Of a stretch of DNA of 64,000 nt, positions 53,775-62,792 are shown in pieces. The notes under the pieces were generated by a model. That model worked only from the letters and a program-made list of their open reading frames with translations, was not told the origin of the DNA and made no database searches. Made by a program: the position numbers and the translations under genes. Source of the DNA: Hymenobacter properus (lineage in GTDB: Bacteria > Bacteroidota > Bacteroidia > Cytophagales > Hymenobacteraceae). The stretch spans positions 310,001-374,000 of the forward strand of contig NZ_JADQDP010000002.1 of assembly GCF_015694735.1 (NCBI RefSeq), read 5' to 3'. How positions within the stretch are numbered: the first letter of the stretch is position 1; each line of letters starts with the position of its first letter.

Positions 53775-54443
53775 CTACATCTTCATATCCGAGCCTTGCT
53801 TGGCCATGCCCAGGTGCTGCTCCACCACCGGCAGGGTTTTGCCGATGAAGGCTTTCAGGTCGGCGTCCTGGGTCATTTTCTCGTGGGCGGCCATGGTGTT
53901 GGCCGTCTTCTGATGGTCGGTTTGCATCTGAGCCATGTATTTGGCTTCAAACTCCTTGCCCGAGAGCTTCTCCATGGCCGGGGCCATGGCTTTGTGCTCG
54001 GCGTCCATGTCGGTGGGCAGGGTCACGCCTTTCTTGGCCGCAATGGCTTTCAGGTCGTTGGTCGATTTGGTGTGGTCGGCAATCATTTTATTGGCCATCT
54101 CTTTGGCCATGCCGGTCACGCCTTTGGCCAGGGCCATTTTGCTTTGCTGAATTTCGTTCTGGTCGCTGTGGGCGGCCGTCATCATAAATTCCTTGTCGTC
54201 TTTGTGAGGGCCGGTGGGGCCGTTGGGGTCGGCCTTGGCCGCGCCGCCGCTCATCGCGTCACCGCTCATAGCGCTGCTATCGCCCATAGCGGAGCCTGCC
54301 CCGGCGGTAGTATCGGTGCCGGCGGCCGGCGTGTTGGCCATGTTGCTGTCGGTATTGCTTTCGGTGGTCGATTTATTGGCATCGCCGCAAGCGGCCAGCG
54401 TGAGCAGGCCCGTAGCCAGCAAGGGAAGGAGGGAGCGTACCAT
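53775..54443 (-). CDS. DUF4142 lipoprotein 1
   Basis: 222 residues, lipoprotein signal ending LTLAACGD. Residues about 25-80 are a Ser/Gly/Ala/Met-rich linker, then a helical DUF4142 domain (DKEFMMTAAHSDQNEIQQSK, MANKMIADHTKSTNDLKAIA, YMAQMQTDHQKTANTMAAHE, FIGKTLPVVEQHLGMAK). This ferritin-like four-helix domain is widespread, but its function is not known; periplasmic stress roles have been proposed for some members. It is the last of three tandem paralogs, each with its own spacing and the first two separated by a terminator. Confidence 0.9.
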   Translation of the reverse strand: MVRSLLPLLATGLLTLAACGDANKSTTESNTDSNMANTPAAGTDTTAGAGSAMGDSSAMSGDAMSGGAAKADPNGPTGPHKDDKEFMMTAAHSDQNEIQQSKMALAKGVTGMAKEMANKMIADHTKSTNDLKAIAAKKGVTLPTDMDAEHKAMAPAMEKLSGKEFEAKYMAQMQTDHQKTANTMAAHEKMTQDADLKAFIGKTLPVVEQHLGMAKQGSDMKM

Positions 54444-54590
54444 GGATTTTGGAAAGGAAAAAGTGAAGGAAGGTGTTGGCTTAAGCGTGTGCTCGCGGGT
54501 GTTACGGAAGAATCGCAGGTCGATGTTGCACAGTTTGTTTATTAAAATTCCTAAGCACAACCGTTGATTATCAATAAACTGGTTCCTAGA

Positions 54591-54639
54591 GGCCACAAAA
54601 AAGGCCTGCCCCGGTGCGGGACAGGCCTTTTTCGTGGCC
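54591..54639 (-). terminator. Terminator between DUF4142 genes
   Basis: The extended hairpin GGCCACAAAAAAGGCCTGCC / GGACAGGCCTTTTTCGTGGCC has two mismatches, 11 bases after the stop of the middle DUF4142 gene. Both orientations have U runs. Confidence 0.85.
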
Positions 54640-54649
54640 ACACCTCTGG

Positions 54650-55252
54650 CTACTTGGCAGCGTCTACCGTCGCTTTCATTTTCGTCACCATGTCGAGGTG
54701 CATTTTCAGCATGGGCACTGTCTTGGCGGCAAAAGCCTTGATGTCGGGGTCGGAGGCTTTAATGGAAGCGTCGGTGTATTCCTTCACGTCTTCCTGGTGG
54801 TCTTTGAGCATCTCCTTCATATACTCCTGGTCCATCTTCACCCCTTTTTCCTCGGTCACGTCTTTCAGCACTTTCTGATGGTCGTCGCCGAGGGTGGTGG
54901 ACAGCGTGATGTTCTTCTTGGTGGCCAGGGCCATTAGTTCGGCGTTGCCTTTGGTGTGGTCGTCAATCATTTTCTGGGCATACTCCTTGGCTTGCGGCGT
55001 GATGGCGCGGGCCACCACCTGCTTGCCCAGCTCTACTTCCAGCATGCCGCCGCTGGCCGCCTTGGTCATGAATTCGGAGTCATAGTCCATCCCTTTCTTC
55101 TCGATGTCGCCCATTTTGGTGTCGGCCGTCGCGCTGTCGGCTTTCACCTCATTGGTTTTCTGGGCTTCTTTCACTGAGTCGTTGGAGTTGCAGCCGGCCG
55201 CCGCGAGCAGTACCGTGGCCGCGCTGCATAGGGTGATGAATAGGCGTTTCAT
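54650..55252 (-). CDS. DUF4142 lipoprotein 2
   Basis: 200 residues with a lipobox (VLLAAAGCNS). The DUF4142 helices are clear: DSEFMTKAASGGMLEVELGK, AQKMIDDHTKGNAELMALAT, YMKEMLKDHQEDVKEYTDAS and KTVPMLKMHLDMVTKMKAT. It is closest in layout to paralog 1 but lacks the long Ser/Gly linker. It sits 73 bases after paralog 3, with no hairpin between, so 3 and 2 may share a transcript. Confidence 0.92.
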   Translation of the reverse strand: MKRLFITLCSAATVLLAAAGCNSNDSVKEAQKTNEVKADSATADTKMGDIEKKGMDYDSEFMTKAASGGMLEVELGKQVVARAITPQAKEYAQKMIDDHTKGNAELMALATKKNITLSTTLGDDHQKVLKDVTEEKGVKMDQEYMKEMLKDHQEDVKEYTDASIKASDPDIKAFAAKTVPMLKMHLDMVTKMKATVDAAK

Positions 55253-55325
55253 GGAAGAGAATGAGTTTGATGAGATGCTAAAATTGAAATAGCTAGATGA
55301 ACAGATGCTGAAGAAACGCCGACGC

Positions 55326-55928
55326 CTACGGCAGTTTTTCCGCTGCTTCGGCCGCTTCCTTAGCAGCGTCCAGCTGCTCGTCGATGGGCGGATAGTACTT
55401 CGCGGCCAGGCCGCGAATGTCGCCGTCATAGGCGTCGTCCTTCATGTCATCAAAGGCATCCTCGTCCTGCTTCTGGGTTTTCACCAGCAGCGCCATCACG
55501 CGCTTGTCGAGCTCATTGCCGGTTTGGGTGCTGGCTTCGTGATAAGCTGATTGTTCGTCGTCGCCCAATGCTGAGGGCACGGCCAGCTGCTTGGCGGCAG
55601 CCAGGGTGCGGAGGGCAGCCAGCAGGTCGAGGCGGCTGCGCACCACCTCCGTGCCAAAGGCGCGCACGGCCGGCGCCGCGGCCCGGGCCTGGGCCAGCTT
55701 GCCTAATTCAACTTCCAGCAAGGCGTTGCTGGCGGCCCGCACCAGGAATTTGGCATCGGCCTCCTGCTTGTCGGTGATGGCCGCTTCATTGATTTTGTGC
55801 TCGTTCAAGGCGTCGGCCTCGGCCGAGGCATCGGAGCCGCCGCCCGAGGAGCAGGCGGCCAGCAGTACTACCAGCCCACCGCAGGACCACCGCCGCAGGG
55901 CTGGCAACATATTCAGCGAAAGGCGCAT
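55326..55928 (-). CDS. DUF4142 lipoprotein 3 (divergent)
   Basis: 200 residues with a lipobox (VVLLAACSS). It keeps the first DUF4142 helices (DAKFLVRAASNALLEVELGK, FGTEVVRSRLDLLAALRTLA) but the conserved DH in helix 2 is replaced by SR, and the C-terminal helix reads LAAKYYPPIDEQLDAAKEAA. It is thus a diverged member, and may have lost whatever the conserved residues do. First gene of the three on the minus strand. Confidence 0.85.
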   Translation of the reverse strand: MRLSLNMLPALRRWSCGGLVVLLAACSSGGGSDASAEADALNEHKINEAAITDKQEADAKFLVRAASNALLEVELGKLAQARAAAPAVRAFGTEVVRSRLDLLAALRTLAAAKQLAVPSALGDDEQSAYHEASTQTGNELDKRVMALLVKTQKQDEDAFDDMKDDAYDGDIRGLAAKYYPPIDEQLDAAKEAAEAAEKLP

Positions 55929-56111
55929 GGTAAGGGTGCTTGAAGAAGTTAAGGAATAATCTGGCCCGCTATACGCGGGCGTAGGGGCCGGGTTTTTTAG
56001 CGTTTTCGGCATTTTTTTAAAAAGCCGTTAAACCTGGCCTTGCCCGCCGCCTCCAAACGGCCACAAACGCAGCGTATCTTTCAACATCTTTATATTCCCA
56101 CCTTTTTCACC

Positions 56112-56948
56112 ATGCGTACCTTTTCGCTCCGCTCCCTCACCTTTGCCTGCCTGGCCAGCGGCCTGCTGCTCACCGCCAGCTGCAACCGTAAGTCCGACGA
56201 TGCTGCTCCCGACGACATCACCACCGCCGAAGACCGCAGCGAGGACAATATCGAAACCGCGGTGAGCTCCGACGCCAAGCTGGCCGGCCCCACCGACCCC
56301 ACCGTGCAGGGCTCGTCCTACGCCACCACCGATGCTGAGTTCCGCGCCCGCTTTGGCTCCTGCGCCACCCGCAGCTACGACTACAACACCCGCACGCTTA
56401 CCATCGACTTTGGGCCCACCAACTGCCTGTGCCCCGACGGCCGCTACCGCCGCGGCCAGATTCTGGTGCGCTTCACCACCGATGTACAGACGCGTCGCGC
56501 CGGCGCCGTGGTTACGCGCCAGAACTATTTTGTTAACGACAACCAGCACACCGCCACCCGCACCTTCACCGACCTTGGGCTGGGTTCGTTTTCGGTGGAC
56601 GTCACCAACGCCAGCATCATCCGCGCCAACAACGGCGGCACCCACTCCTGGACCGCCAGCTGGACCTTCACCCAGACGGCCGGCTTCGGCACGCCCCAGT
56701 TCTCGGATGACGTGTTCAGCGTGACCGGCTCCTCGGCCGGCACCAACCGCAACGGCGTCGGCTACACCACCACCGTGCAGTCGCCCCTCACCAAGCGCGG
56801 CGACTGCTTCAAGTACTTCGTGCAGGGTACCATCAGCATTAGCAACACCAAGGGCAAAACCATGGTGCTGGACTACGGCAACGGTGCCTGCGACAATACC
56901 GCCACGGTGTCCATCAACGGCCGCACCCGCACCATCACCCTGCGCTAG
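56112..56948 (+). CDS. Lipoprotein of unknown function
   Basis: 278 residues with a lipoprotein signal (ASGLLLTASCNRKS). After an acidic linker the mature part is beta-rich with four Cys (ARFGSCATRSYDYN, PTNCLCPDG, GDCFKYFVQG, NGACDNT). Repeated strand patterns such as RTLTIDFGPTNC and GKTMVLDYGNGACD suggest two similar beta domains. Similar lipoproteins occur in Bacteroidota, but no function is known to me. It is convergent with the PaaG-like gene across a CGGATT-type inverted repeat that starts at the base after its stop codon. Confidence 0.65.
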   Translation: MRTFSLRSLTFACLASGLLLTASCNRKSDDAAPDDITTAEDRSEDNIETAVSSDAKLAGPTDPTVQGSSYATTDAEFRARFGSCATRSYDYNTRTLTIDFGPTNCLCPDGRYRRGQILVRFTTDVQTRRAGAVVTRQNYFVNDNQHTATRTFTDLGLGSFSVDVTNASIIRANNGGTHSWTASWTFTQTAGFGTPQFSDDVFSVTGSSAGTNRNGVGYTTTVQSPLTKRGDCFKYFVQGTISISNTKGKTMVLDYGNGACDNTATVSINGRTRTITLR

Positions 56949-57114
56949 ACCACGGATTCGCTCGGATTTTTCGGATGTCACGGATTTTGTAGACGTCCCA
57001 CAATTCAATGAAAAAGGCCACCTGTTAGGGTGGCCTTTTTTATGTCTTGAATTCTGCGGTACGGATACGCCCACAAAATCCGTAGAATCCGGAAAATCCG
57101 AGCGAATCCGTGGT
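56949..57114. repeat. CGGATT-type inverted repeat, empty copy 1
   Basis: The 42-bp arms 56949-56990 and 57073-57114 are reverse complements with few mismatches (ACCACGGATTCGCTCGGATT and onward). The left arm begins right after one stop codon and the right arm ends right before the other. CGGAT units recur about every 10 bases within each arm. A terminator hairpin, not a gene, lies inside. It is related to the element that carries the GxxExxY gene at 20288. Confidence 0.93.
57011..57040. terminator. Bidirectional terminator inside the inverted repeat
   Basis: The perfect stem AAAAAGGCCACC / GGTGGCCTTTTT with a 6-base loop between convergent genes. Confidence 0.88.
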
Positions 57115-57915
57115 TCAGACTCCCTTGAATGCCGGCTTGCGCTTCTCGCTGAACGCCTTCACGCCCTCCAGATAGTCGGCCGATTCGCCGGCAATCTGCT
57201 GGCAGTGGGCTTCGTAATCCAGCATCTCGTCCAGGGTGGCCGCGCCGGCTTTGTTCAGCATCTGCTTGATGAGGCCGATGGACTTAGTAGGAGCAGAAGC
57301 GTAACGGGACGCCAGCGCGTAAGTGGCTTCGTCGAGCTGCTCGGGCGCCACCACCTGGTTCACCAGGCCCAGCCGCAGCGCCTCATCGGCCGGCACTTTC
57401 GAGCCCAGGCTGCACAGCTCAAAGGCTTTGAGCGTGCCCACCAGCCGCGGCAAAAACCACGACGAGCCCGAGTCCGGCACCAGCCCGATGTTGATGAACA
57501 CCTCAATCAGCGAAGCGTCGCTGCTGGCAATAATGGCGTCGCAAGCCAGCGCCAGCGAGCAGCCCGCGCCCGCCGCCACGCCATTCAGCCGGCCAATAAT
57601 CGGCTTGGGCAGCCCGCGCATGGCCCGAATGATGGGGTTGTAGCGCTGATGCAGCGAGTCGTAGAAGGAGCGGGGCTTCCCCTCAGCAGCAGCAGCCTCC
57701 TGCGCCGCCTTCAAATCCTGGCCCGAGCAAAAGGCCCGGCCGGCGCCCGTGAGCACCACGGCCCGCACGGCGGCATCGCGTGCCACTTGCTTCAGGGCAT
57801 CCTGCAGCTCGTAGCTCATGGGGTCATTAAAAGCGTTGAATACTTCTGGGCGGTTCAGGGTGATGGTGGCCACGCCGTCAGGGCGCACGTCGTAGAGCAG
57901 GCTGGTGTATTCCAT
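57115..57915 (-). CDS. Enoyl-CoA hydratase/isomerase, PaaG-like
   Basis: 266-residue crotonase-fold protein. Oxyanion-hole segments are GRAFCSGQDLKAAQ and NGVAAGAGCSLALACD. The segment NIGLVPDSGSSWFLPRLVG, with Asp instead of the hydratase Glu, is typical of PaaG (1,2-epoxyphenylacetyl-CoA isomerase) more than FadB-type hydratases. The terminal EKRKPAFKGV is usual. No other paa gene is near, so it may act in another CoA pathway. The long-repeat arm abuts its stop codon, and a family A palindrome lies upstream. Confidence 0.88.
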   Translation of the reverse strand: MEYTSLLYDVRPDGVATITLNRPEVFNAFNDPMSYELQDALKQVARDAAVRAVVLTGAGRAFCSGQDLKAAQEAAAAEGKPRSFYDSLHQRYNPIIRAMRGLPKPIIGRLNGVAAGAGCSLALACDAIIASSDASLIEVFINIGLVPDSGSSWFLPRLVGTLKAFELCSLGSKVPADEALRLGLVNQVVAPEQLDEATYALASRYASAPTKSIGLIKQMLNKAGAATLDEMLDYEAHCQQIAGESADYLEGVKAFSEKRKPAFKGV

Positions 57916-57974
57916 TGGGTGGATTGGTGGGTCAGTGAAGTAGTGGATTTGTAGAGTGGCGGGATTGAGAATGC

Positions 57975-58076
57975 AAGAACGTCATGCAGAGCACAGCGAA
58001 GCATCTCGCCCGCTCCAACTAATCATTAATTACTGCTGCACGCGAGATGCTTCGCTGCGCTCTGCATGACGTTCTT
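57975..58076. repeat. Palindromic element family A, copy 5
   Basis: The 35-bp arms 57975-58009 and 58042-58076 have one mismatch. The sequence is a variant with CATGCAGAGC in place of CATGCTGAGC. It ends 10 bases past the ispD stop codon region, between ispD and the PaaG-like gene (both minus). Confidence 0.92.
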
Positions 58077-58085
58077 TTAAGTTCA

Positions 58086-58844
58086 CTAATCCGCCAACCC
58101 ACCGCCCAGCAGCGCTTCGGCTACCACCAAATCCTCGGGCGTTGTGATTTTCAGGTTGCGATAGTCACCATCCACCAACTGCACGCGGCAAAGGTCGTCC
58201 ACTACCGTGGCATCGTCGGTGAACGAAGCCAACTCCGGCATGGCGTAGGCCCGGCGCAGCAGGTCGATTTCGAAGGTCTGGGGTGTTTGCATCAGGCGCA
58301 GGCGGTTGCGGTTTTGGGCCGAGGAGCCGTGCTGCGACACCAACCGCACCGAGTCCTTCGGCATCACCGCGGCGGCGGCAGCGGCGTGCGTAGCGGCCGC
58401 GGCATAGGTGCGCTCCACCACTTGGCGCGACACCAGCGGGCGCACGCCGTCGTGCACGGCCACGAGGCCTTCGGGGTGTTCGCTCAGCGCTGCCAAGCCG
58501 GCTTTCACGGATGCCCAGCGCGTGGCGCCGCCCGTCACCAGCCGGTGCGGAATGTTAATGCCGAACTGTGCACACAGCCCTTGCCAGGTATCGAATTGGT
58601 CAGCGGGCAGCACCAGCACAATTTCCTGCACGCCCAGCGCCGTCTCGGCAAAGCGGCGCAGGGTATGCAGCAGCACAGGCTCGCCGCGTAGCAGCAGAAA
58701 CTGCTTGGGCCGGTCGGCGCCCATGCGGGTGCCACTGCCGCCGGCCACCAGAATGGCGAACCGCGGAGCTTGGGCACCTGGGGACTTGGGAGCTTGGACG
58801 GGCTGAGGCTTGGGGGCCTGGGTACTGAGACGCTTTGCTTTCAT
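58086..58844 (-). CDS. ispD: 2-C-methyl-D-erythritol 4-phosphate cytidylyltransferase
   Basis: CTP transfer to MEP in the non-mevalonate isoprenoid pathway. 252 residues. The nucleotide-binding motif FAILVAGGSGTRMGADRPKQ begins only at residue 29; the first 28 residues (rich in Gln, Ala, Pro, Lys) are encoded by an imperfect tandem DNA repeat and are absent from usual IspD. No in-frame alternative start exists after them before the motif. Other conserved parts: VHDGVRPLVS, MQTPQTFEIDLL and FTDDATVVD. The queA terminator lies directly upstream. Confidence 0.95.
   Translation of the reverse strand: MKAKRLSTQAPKPQPVQAPKSPGAQAPRFAILVAGGSGTRMGADRPKQFLLLRGEPVLLHTLRRFAETALGVQEIVLVLPADQFDTWQGLCAQFGINIPHRLVTGGATRWASVKAGLAALSEHPEGLVAVHDGVRPLVSRQVVERTYAAAATHAAAAAAVMPKDSVRLVSQHGSSAQNRNRLRLMQTPQTFEIDLLRRAYAMPELASFTDDATVVDDLCRVQLVDGDYRNLKITTPEDLVVAEALLGGGLAD
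58764..58835. repeat. Imperfect tandem repeat inside the ispD 5' end
   Basis: Units like CTTGGGNNCTTGG and CCTGGG recur about every 10 bases on the plus strand. It encodes the extra QAPKP-type N-terminus of IspD. Confidence 0.6.
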
Positions 58845-58867
58845 CGGCGCGAAGTTCTGTTAAAAAA

Positions 58868-58903
58868 GAACGCCGGAACTCCTGACAAGGAATTCCGGCG
58901 TTC
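58868..58903 (-). terminator. queA terminator
   Basis: The stem GAACGCCGGAACT / AATTCCGGCGTTC (one mismatch) is followed on the minus strand by a U run (A run 58862-58867), 22 bases after the queA stop and 23 bases before the ispD start. Confidence 0.85.
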
Positions 58904-58925
58904 CGAAAGCCAGCGGCTCGAATGC

Positions 58926-59981
58926 TTACAGAATCAGCATGGCGTCGCCGTAGCTGAAGAACTTATACTTCTCTTTGATGGCCTCCTTGTAGGCTTCCAT
59001 CAGCAGCGGGTAGCCGGCGAAGGCCGACGCCAGCATGATGAGCGTGCTCTCCGGCATGTGGAAGTTGGTGAGCATGCAGTTGGCGATTTTGAAATCGTGA
59101 GGCGGGAAGATGAACCGGTCAATCCAGCCCTGCGTGGGCTTCATGCGGGCATTGGCCGACACCGAGGCTTCCATGGCGCGGATGGTGGTGGTGCCCACGG
59201 CGCACACCTTCTTCTTGGCGTCGAGGGCCTTGTTCACCACCTCGCAGGCCGGGGCCGTCACGATGAAGTTCTCCGAATCCATCTTGTGCTTGGTCAGGTC
59301 TTCCACGTCCACGGTGCGGAAGGTGCCCAGGCCCACGTGCAGCGTCACAAACGCCGGCTCCACGCCCTTGATTTCCATGCGCTTCATCACCTCGCGGGTG
59401 AAGTGCAGGCCAGCCGAGGGAGCCGCCACCGCGCCAATGTGCTCGGCGTAGATGGTTTGGTACCGCTCCTTGTCCGAAGGCTCGGTTTCGCGGTTGATGA
59501 CTTCCTTCGGAATCGGGGTTTCGCCCAGCTCGTAGAGGGCCTTGCGGAATTCCTCGTCGGTGCCATCGAACAGGAACTTGATGGTGCGGCCGCGCGAAGT
59601 GGTGTTGTCAATCACCTCGGCTACCATGTCCGACTCGCCGAAGTACAGCTTGTTGCCCACGCGGATTTTGCGGGCGGGGTCCACCAGCACATCCCACAGG
59701 CGCAGCTCCTTGTTCAGCTCGCGGAGCAGGAACACTTCGATTTTAGCGCCGGTTTTTTCTTTGTTGCCGTAGAGGCGGGCGGGGAATACTTTCGTGTCGT
59801 TGAACACCAACACGTCGCCTTCGTCAAAATAATCGAGAATATCTTTGAAGTTGCGGTGCTCAATCTGGCCGGTGGCGCGGTGCACCACCATCAGGCGGCT
59901 TTCGTCGCGGTTGCGGGCCGGGTGCATGGCCACCAGCTCCTCGGGGAGTTCAAACTTGAACTCATGCAATTTCATCGCCAT
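58926..59981 (-). CDS. queA: S-adenosylmethionine:tRNA ribosyltransferase-isomerase
   Basis: Transfers the ribosyl moiety of SAM to preQ1-tRNA to give epoxyqueuosine. 351 residues; start at 59981 or at 59975 ([20 protein letters not shown]). Conserved QueA segments: [52 protein letters not shown], and the C-terminal [20 protein letters not shown]. Other queuosine genes are not in the window. A TACTTTTG promoter box is 39 bases upstream of the start. Confidence 0.97.
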   Translation of the reverse strand: MAMKLHEFKFELPEELVAMHPARNRDESRLMVVHRATGQIEHRNFKDILDYFDEGDVLVFNDTKVFPARLYGNKEKTGAKIEVFLLRELNKELRLWDVLVDPARKIRVGNKLYFGESDMVAEVIDNTTSRGRTIKFLFDGTDEEFRKALYELGETPIPKEVINRETEPSDKERYQTIYAEHIGAVAAPSAGLHFTREVMKRMEIKGVEPAFVTLHVGLGTFRTVDVEDLTKHKMDSENFIVTAPACEVVNKALDAKKKVCAVGTTTIRAMEASVSANARMKPTQGWIDRFIFPPHDFKIANCMLTNFHMPESTLIMLASAFAGYPLLMEAYKEAIKEKYKFFSYGDAMLIL

Positions 59982-60019
59982 AGGGCAGTAATTGGGGAAT
60001 ATACGGAATTTTGGGGAGG

Positions 60020-60027
60020 CAAAAGTA
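60020..60027 (-). promoter_or_regulatory. -7 box upstream of queA
   Basis: The minus strand reads TACTTTTG, an exact TAnnTTTG match, 38 bases before the queA start. No -33 TTG is visible at the normal distance. Confidence 0.45.
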
Positions 60028-60233
60028 CGGCTTTTTTCGGGAGTATCGGTTTTTTTGAGGAGGCTGGTTGCATGGGCGGGCTTTCACCGTCAGCAACTTC
60101 CCCGCGCAATCCCTTCTTTTGAGCTTGTAAAACGCCTCTACGGAAAACCGCCGCCCGCGGCGAAAGTTATCCGGTGCACTTTTGCAGGCGCTACCGGCCG
60201 CCATTCCTCTTTTCTGCATCCCTGCCTTTTGCC

Positions 60234-61496
60234 ATGCTCACGCTCCGTCTCGTCTTCGAAAGCTTTCGCTTTGCCCTCGACGCCCTGAAGGCCAATTTGT
60301 TGCGCACTATTTTGTCGCTGCTGGGCGTCACGGTGGGCATTTTCTCCATCATCGCCGTCTTCACCGTCGTCGATTCGCTGGAAACGAACATTCGCAGCAG
60401 CCTCGATTTTGTGGGCGATAAAATCATCTACGTCCAGAAATGGCCGTTTATTTTTTCGCCCGATTCGCCCTGGTGGAAATACTTCAACCGCCCCAACCCC
60501 ACGCCGCGCGAGTTCCAACAGCTACGCCGGCAGCTTGGGCCCAACAACAAGGGCGTGGCCATGTTTGCCGCCAGCGGCAGCAATACGTTCAAAGCCGGCT
60601 CCAACTCGGTGGCCGACTGCGTACTGCAGGGCGTCACCTACGATTTCCGGGCGGTGCGCAACGTGCCGCTCAAAGAAGGCCGCTATTTCACCACGCAGGA
60701 GATGGATGCGGGCCGGCCCGTTGCCATCATCGGCGCCATCATCGCCGAAAACCTGTTTCCCAATGGCAATGCCCTGGGCAAGGAGTTCAAAGTGCGCGGC
60801 CGCACGTTCACCGTCATTGGCGTAATGGAGAAAGAGGGTAAAAAGCTGCTCACCATCGCCAGCAACGACGACAACTGCATCATTCCTTTCAGTCTGTTTG
60901 CCAAGCTCTTCAGCGTGAGTACCACCGGCTATGGCAACGGCCCGAGCACATCCATCGCCGTGAAGGGCCGCGACGAGGACGCCGGCCTGCTCGATTTGGA
61001 ATACGAGATACAGGGCGTGATGCGCAACATTCGCGGCCTCAAGCCCCGCGAGGAAGACAATTTCGCCCTGAACCGCCCCGAAATGATTGCCTCCATGATT
61101 GGCACGCTGTTCAGCCGCATCGGCGTCATTGGGGCCGTTATTGGCGGGCTGGCCACGCTGGTGGGCGGCTTCGGCATTGCCAACATCATGTTCGTGTCGG
61201 TGCGCGAGCGGACCAATATCATCGGCATACAGAAGTCGTTGGGCGCCAAAAACTTCTTCATCCTATTCCAATTCTTGTTTGAGGCCATCTGCCTGTGCCT
61301 TATCGGGGGCGGAGCCGGCCTTTTCCTGGTGTGGCTCGTCACTACCATCCCGCAGGACGCTCTGCCGCTCACCATGACAGCGGCCCGCATCGCACTGGGC
61401 CTGCTCATTTCGGTGGCCATTGGCGTCATCGCCGGTATCGTGCCCGCGGCCGTGGCAGCCAATCTGGACCCGGTGATTGCCATCCGGGCGAAGTAG
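60234..61496 (+). CDS. MacB/FtsX-type ABC transporter permease
   Basis: 420 residues, type VII ABC permease. TM1 is near residues 20-42 (TILSLLGVTVGIFSIIAVFT), followed by a periplasmic MacB-like core of about 230 residues (VTYDFRAVRNVPLKEGRYFT, GKEFKVRGRTFTVIGVMEKE) and an FtsX domain with three helices (VGGFGIANIMFVSVRERTN, then IGIQKSLGAKNFFILFQF). The start at 60234 gives the short cytoplasmic N-terminus usual for these proteins. The ATPase partner is not adjacent, so it may be encoded elsewhere. Substrate unknown. Confidence 0.9.
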   Translation: MLTLRLVFESFRFALDALKANLLRTILSLLGVTVGIFSIIAVFTVVDSLETNIRSSLDFVGDKIIYVQKWPFIFSPDSPWWKYFNRPNPTPREFQQLRRQLGPNNKGVAMFAASGSNTFKAGSNSVADCVLQGVTYDFRAVRNVPLKEGRYFTTQEMDAGRPVAIIGAIIAENLFPNGNALGKEFKVRGRTFTVIGVMEKEGKKLLTIASNDDNCIIPFSLFAKLFSVSTTGYGNGPSTSIAVKGRDEDAGLLDLEYEIQGVMRNIRGLKPREEDNFALNRPEMIASMIGTLFSRIGVIGAVIGGLATLVGGFGIANIMFVSVRERTNIIGIQKSLGAKNFFILFQFLFEAICLCLIGGGAGLFLVWLVTTIPQDALPLTMTAARIALGLLISVAIGVIAGIVPAAVAANLDPVIAIRAK

Positions 61497-61510
61497 GGAG
61501 CGGAAAAGCC

Positions 61511-61593
61511 GTGCTGAGCGCAGCGAAGCATCTTTACCGCGAGAGTAGATAATTACTCCTGCAGTAGAGATGCTTCGCTGCGCTCAGCATGAC
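61511..61593. repeat. Palindromic element family A, copy 6 (partly eroded)
   Basis: The left arm 61511-61533 and the right arm 61568-61593 pair over GCTGAGCGCAGCGAAGCATC. The left arm has lost TCA from its outer CGTCATG, so this copy is decaying. It lies between the MacB-type permease and the MscS channel genes. Confidence 0.85.
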
Positions 61594-61679
61594 GTTCTTT
61601 TTGCTGGCTATTGCATCCATGCCCTCCCAACCACGCGGCGCCAACCTGCGTCTCTACAGCGTATCCATTTCCTTGCTTG

Positions 61680-62792
61680 ATGACGCTTCCTCCTTTTCTA
61701 AATCATGAAATTCTAGGCAATTCCATCGGCCAGTACTTGCTGGCCGGGTTTATTCTGCTGGTGGGCGCGGCATTGCGGCGGCTGATGTCGCGGCTGCTGA
61801 GTGCCATTCTTTTCCGACTCACCAAGCGCTACACGGCCGGGGTGACCGAGCGGGAACTGCACGATTTGCTGATTCAGCCGCTGTCGGTGCTGCTGCTGCT
61901 GGCCACGCTCTACCTGGCGTTTGGGGTGCTGCGCTACCCACTGCCGCCCGATGCCGTGCCCGGGGTTGAGCCCTGGCCCAAGGTGGCAATGCTGCGCGTG
62001 TTTTTGTTGGGCATTATTCTCACCGTTACCTGGGTGGTGCTGCGGCTGGTCGACTTCGCTTTACTGGTGGTGCAGCGCCGCAACGAGCTGCGCCAAACTG
62101 CCACCGCTACCCGGCTCGACAGCCAGTTTCTGCCCTTCGCCAAAGACCTGCTGAAGGTGCTGGTTATCATCATCGGGGTGCTGGTGGTGCTGGGCGAAGT
62201 CTTCAACGTGAACGTGACGGCCCTGATTGGCGGCCTTGGCATCGGCGGGCTGGCGGTGGCTTTCGCAGCCAAGGAAAGCCTCGAAAACCTTATTGCCTCC
62301 TTCACCATCTTCCTCGACCAGCCCTTTGGGGTGGGCGACCTTGTGACGGCCGGCGACGTGAGCGGCACCGTAGAAAAAATCGGTTTCCGCAGCACGCGCC
62401 TGCGCACCGCCGAGAAAAGCTATGTGACCGTACCCAACAAAAGCATGATTGACAAGCCGCTGGATAACCTCTCGCTGCGCACCTCGCGCCGCGTGGGTTT
62501 CACCCTCGTCTTCGACCAGAAAACCACCAGCGCCCAACTCCACGCCATCATCGCAGGCTCCATTGCCGCCATGCAGGCCCACCCGCTGGTGACGCAAGAC
62601 GTGCAAATGAAATTCAACGCCCTCACGCCCGCCGGCCGCGAAGTCACCGTGCAGTACTTCGTCGACACCACCAGCTACGACGAGTACCTCGACGTGAAGG
62701 AAGACCTTAACTACCGCCTCGTGGAAATGGTGGAGCAGCACGGCGGCGTGTTTGCCGGCGCGCCGGTGGTAGCGCCGCCAACCAAGCCCTGA
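61680..62792 (+). CDS. MscS-family mechanosensitive ion channel
   Basis: 370 residues. Four hydrophobic segments (about 14-35, 60-80, 100-130, 160-185) precede the MscS pore helix and beta domain: NVTALIGGLGIGGLAVAFAA, then KESLENLIASFTIFLDQPFG, VGDLVTAGDVSGTVEKIGFR, and STRLRTAEKSYVTVPNKSMI. The C-terminal alpha/beta domain ends with Pro/Ala-rich residues. Opens under membrane tension to release solutes in osmotic down-shock. The start at 61680 avoids an N-terminal Cys/Pro-rich stretch. It converges on the TerB-like gene across a CGGATT-type inverted repeat. Confidence 0.93.
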   Translation: MTLPPFLNHEILGNSIGQYLLAGFILLVGAALRRLMSRLLSAILFRLTKRYTAGVTERELHDLLIQPLSVLLLLATLYLAFGVLRYPLPPDAVPGVEPWPKVAMLRVFLLGIILTVTWVVLRLVDFALLVVQRRNELRQTATATRLDSQFLPFAKDLLKVLVIIIGVLVVLGEVFNVNVTALIGGLGIGGLAVAFAAKESLENLIASFTIFLDQPFGVGDLVTAGDVSGTVEKIGFRSTRLRTAEKSYVTVPNKSMIDKPLDNLSLRTSRRVGFTLVFDQKTTSAQLHAIIAGSIAAMQAHPLVTQDVQMKFNALTPAGREVTVQYFVDTTSYDEYLDVKEDLNYRLVEMVEQHGGVFAGAPVVAPPTKP

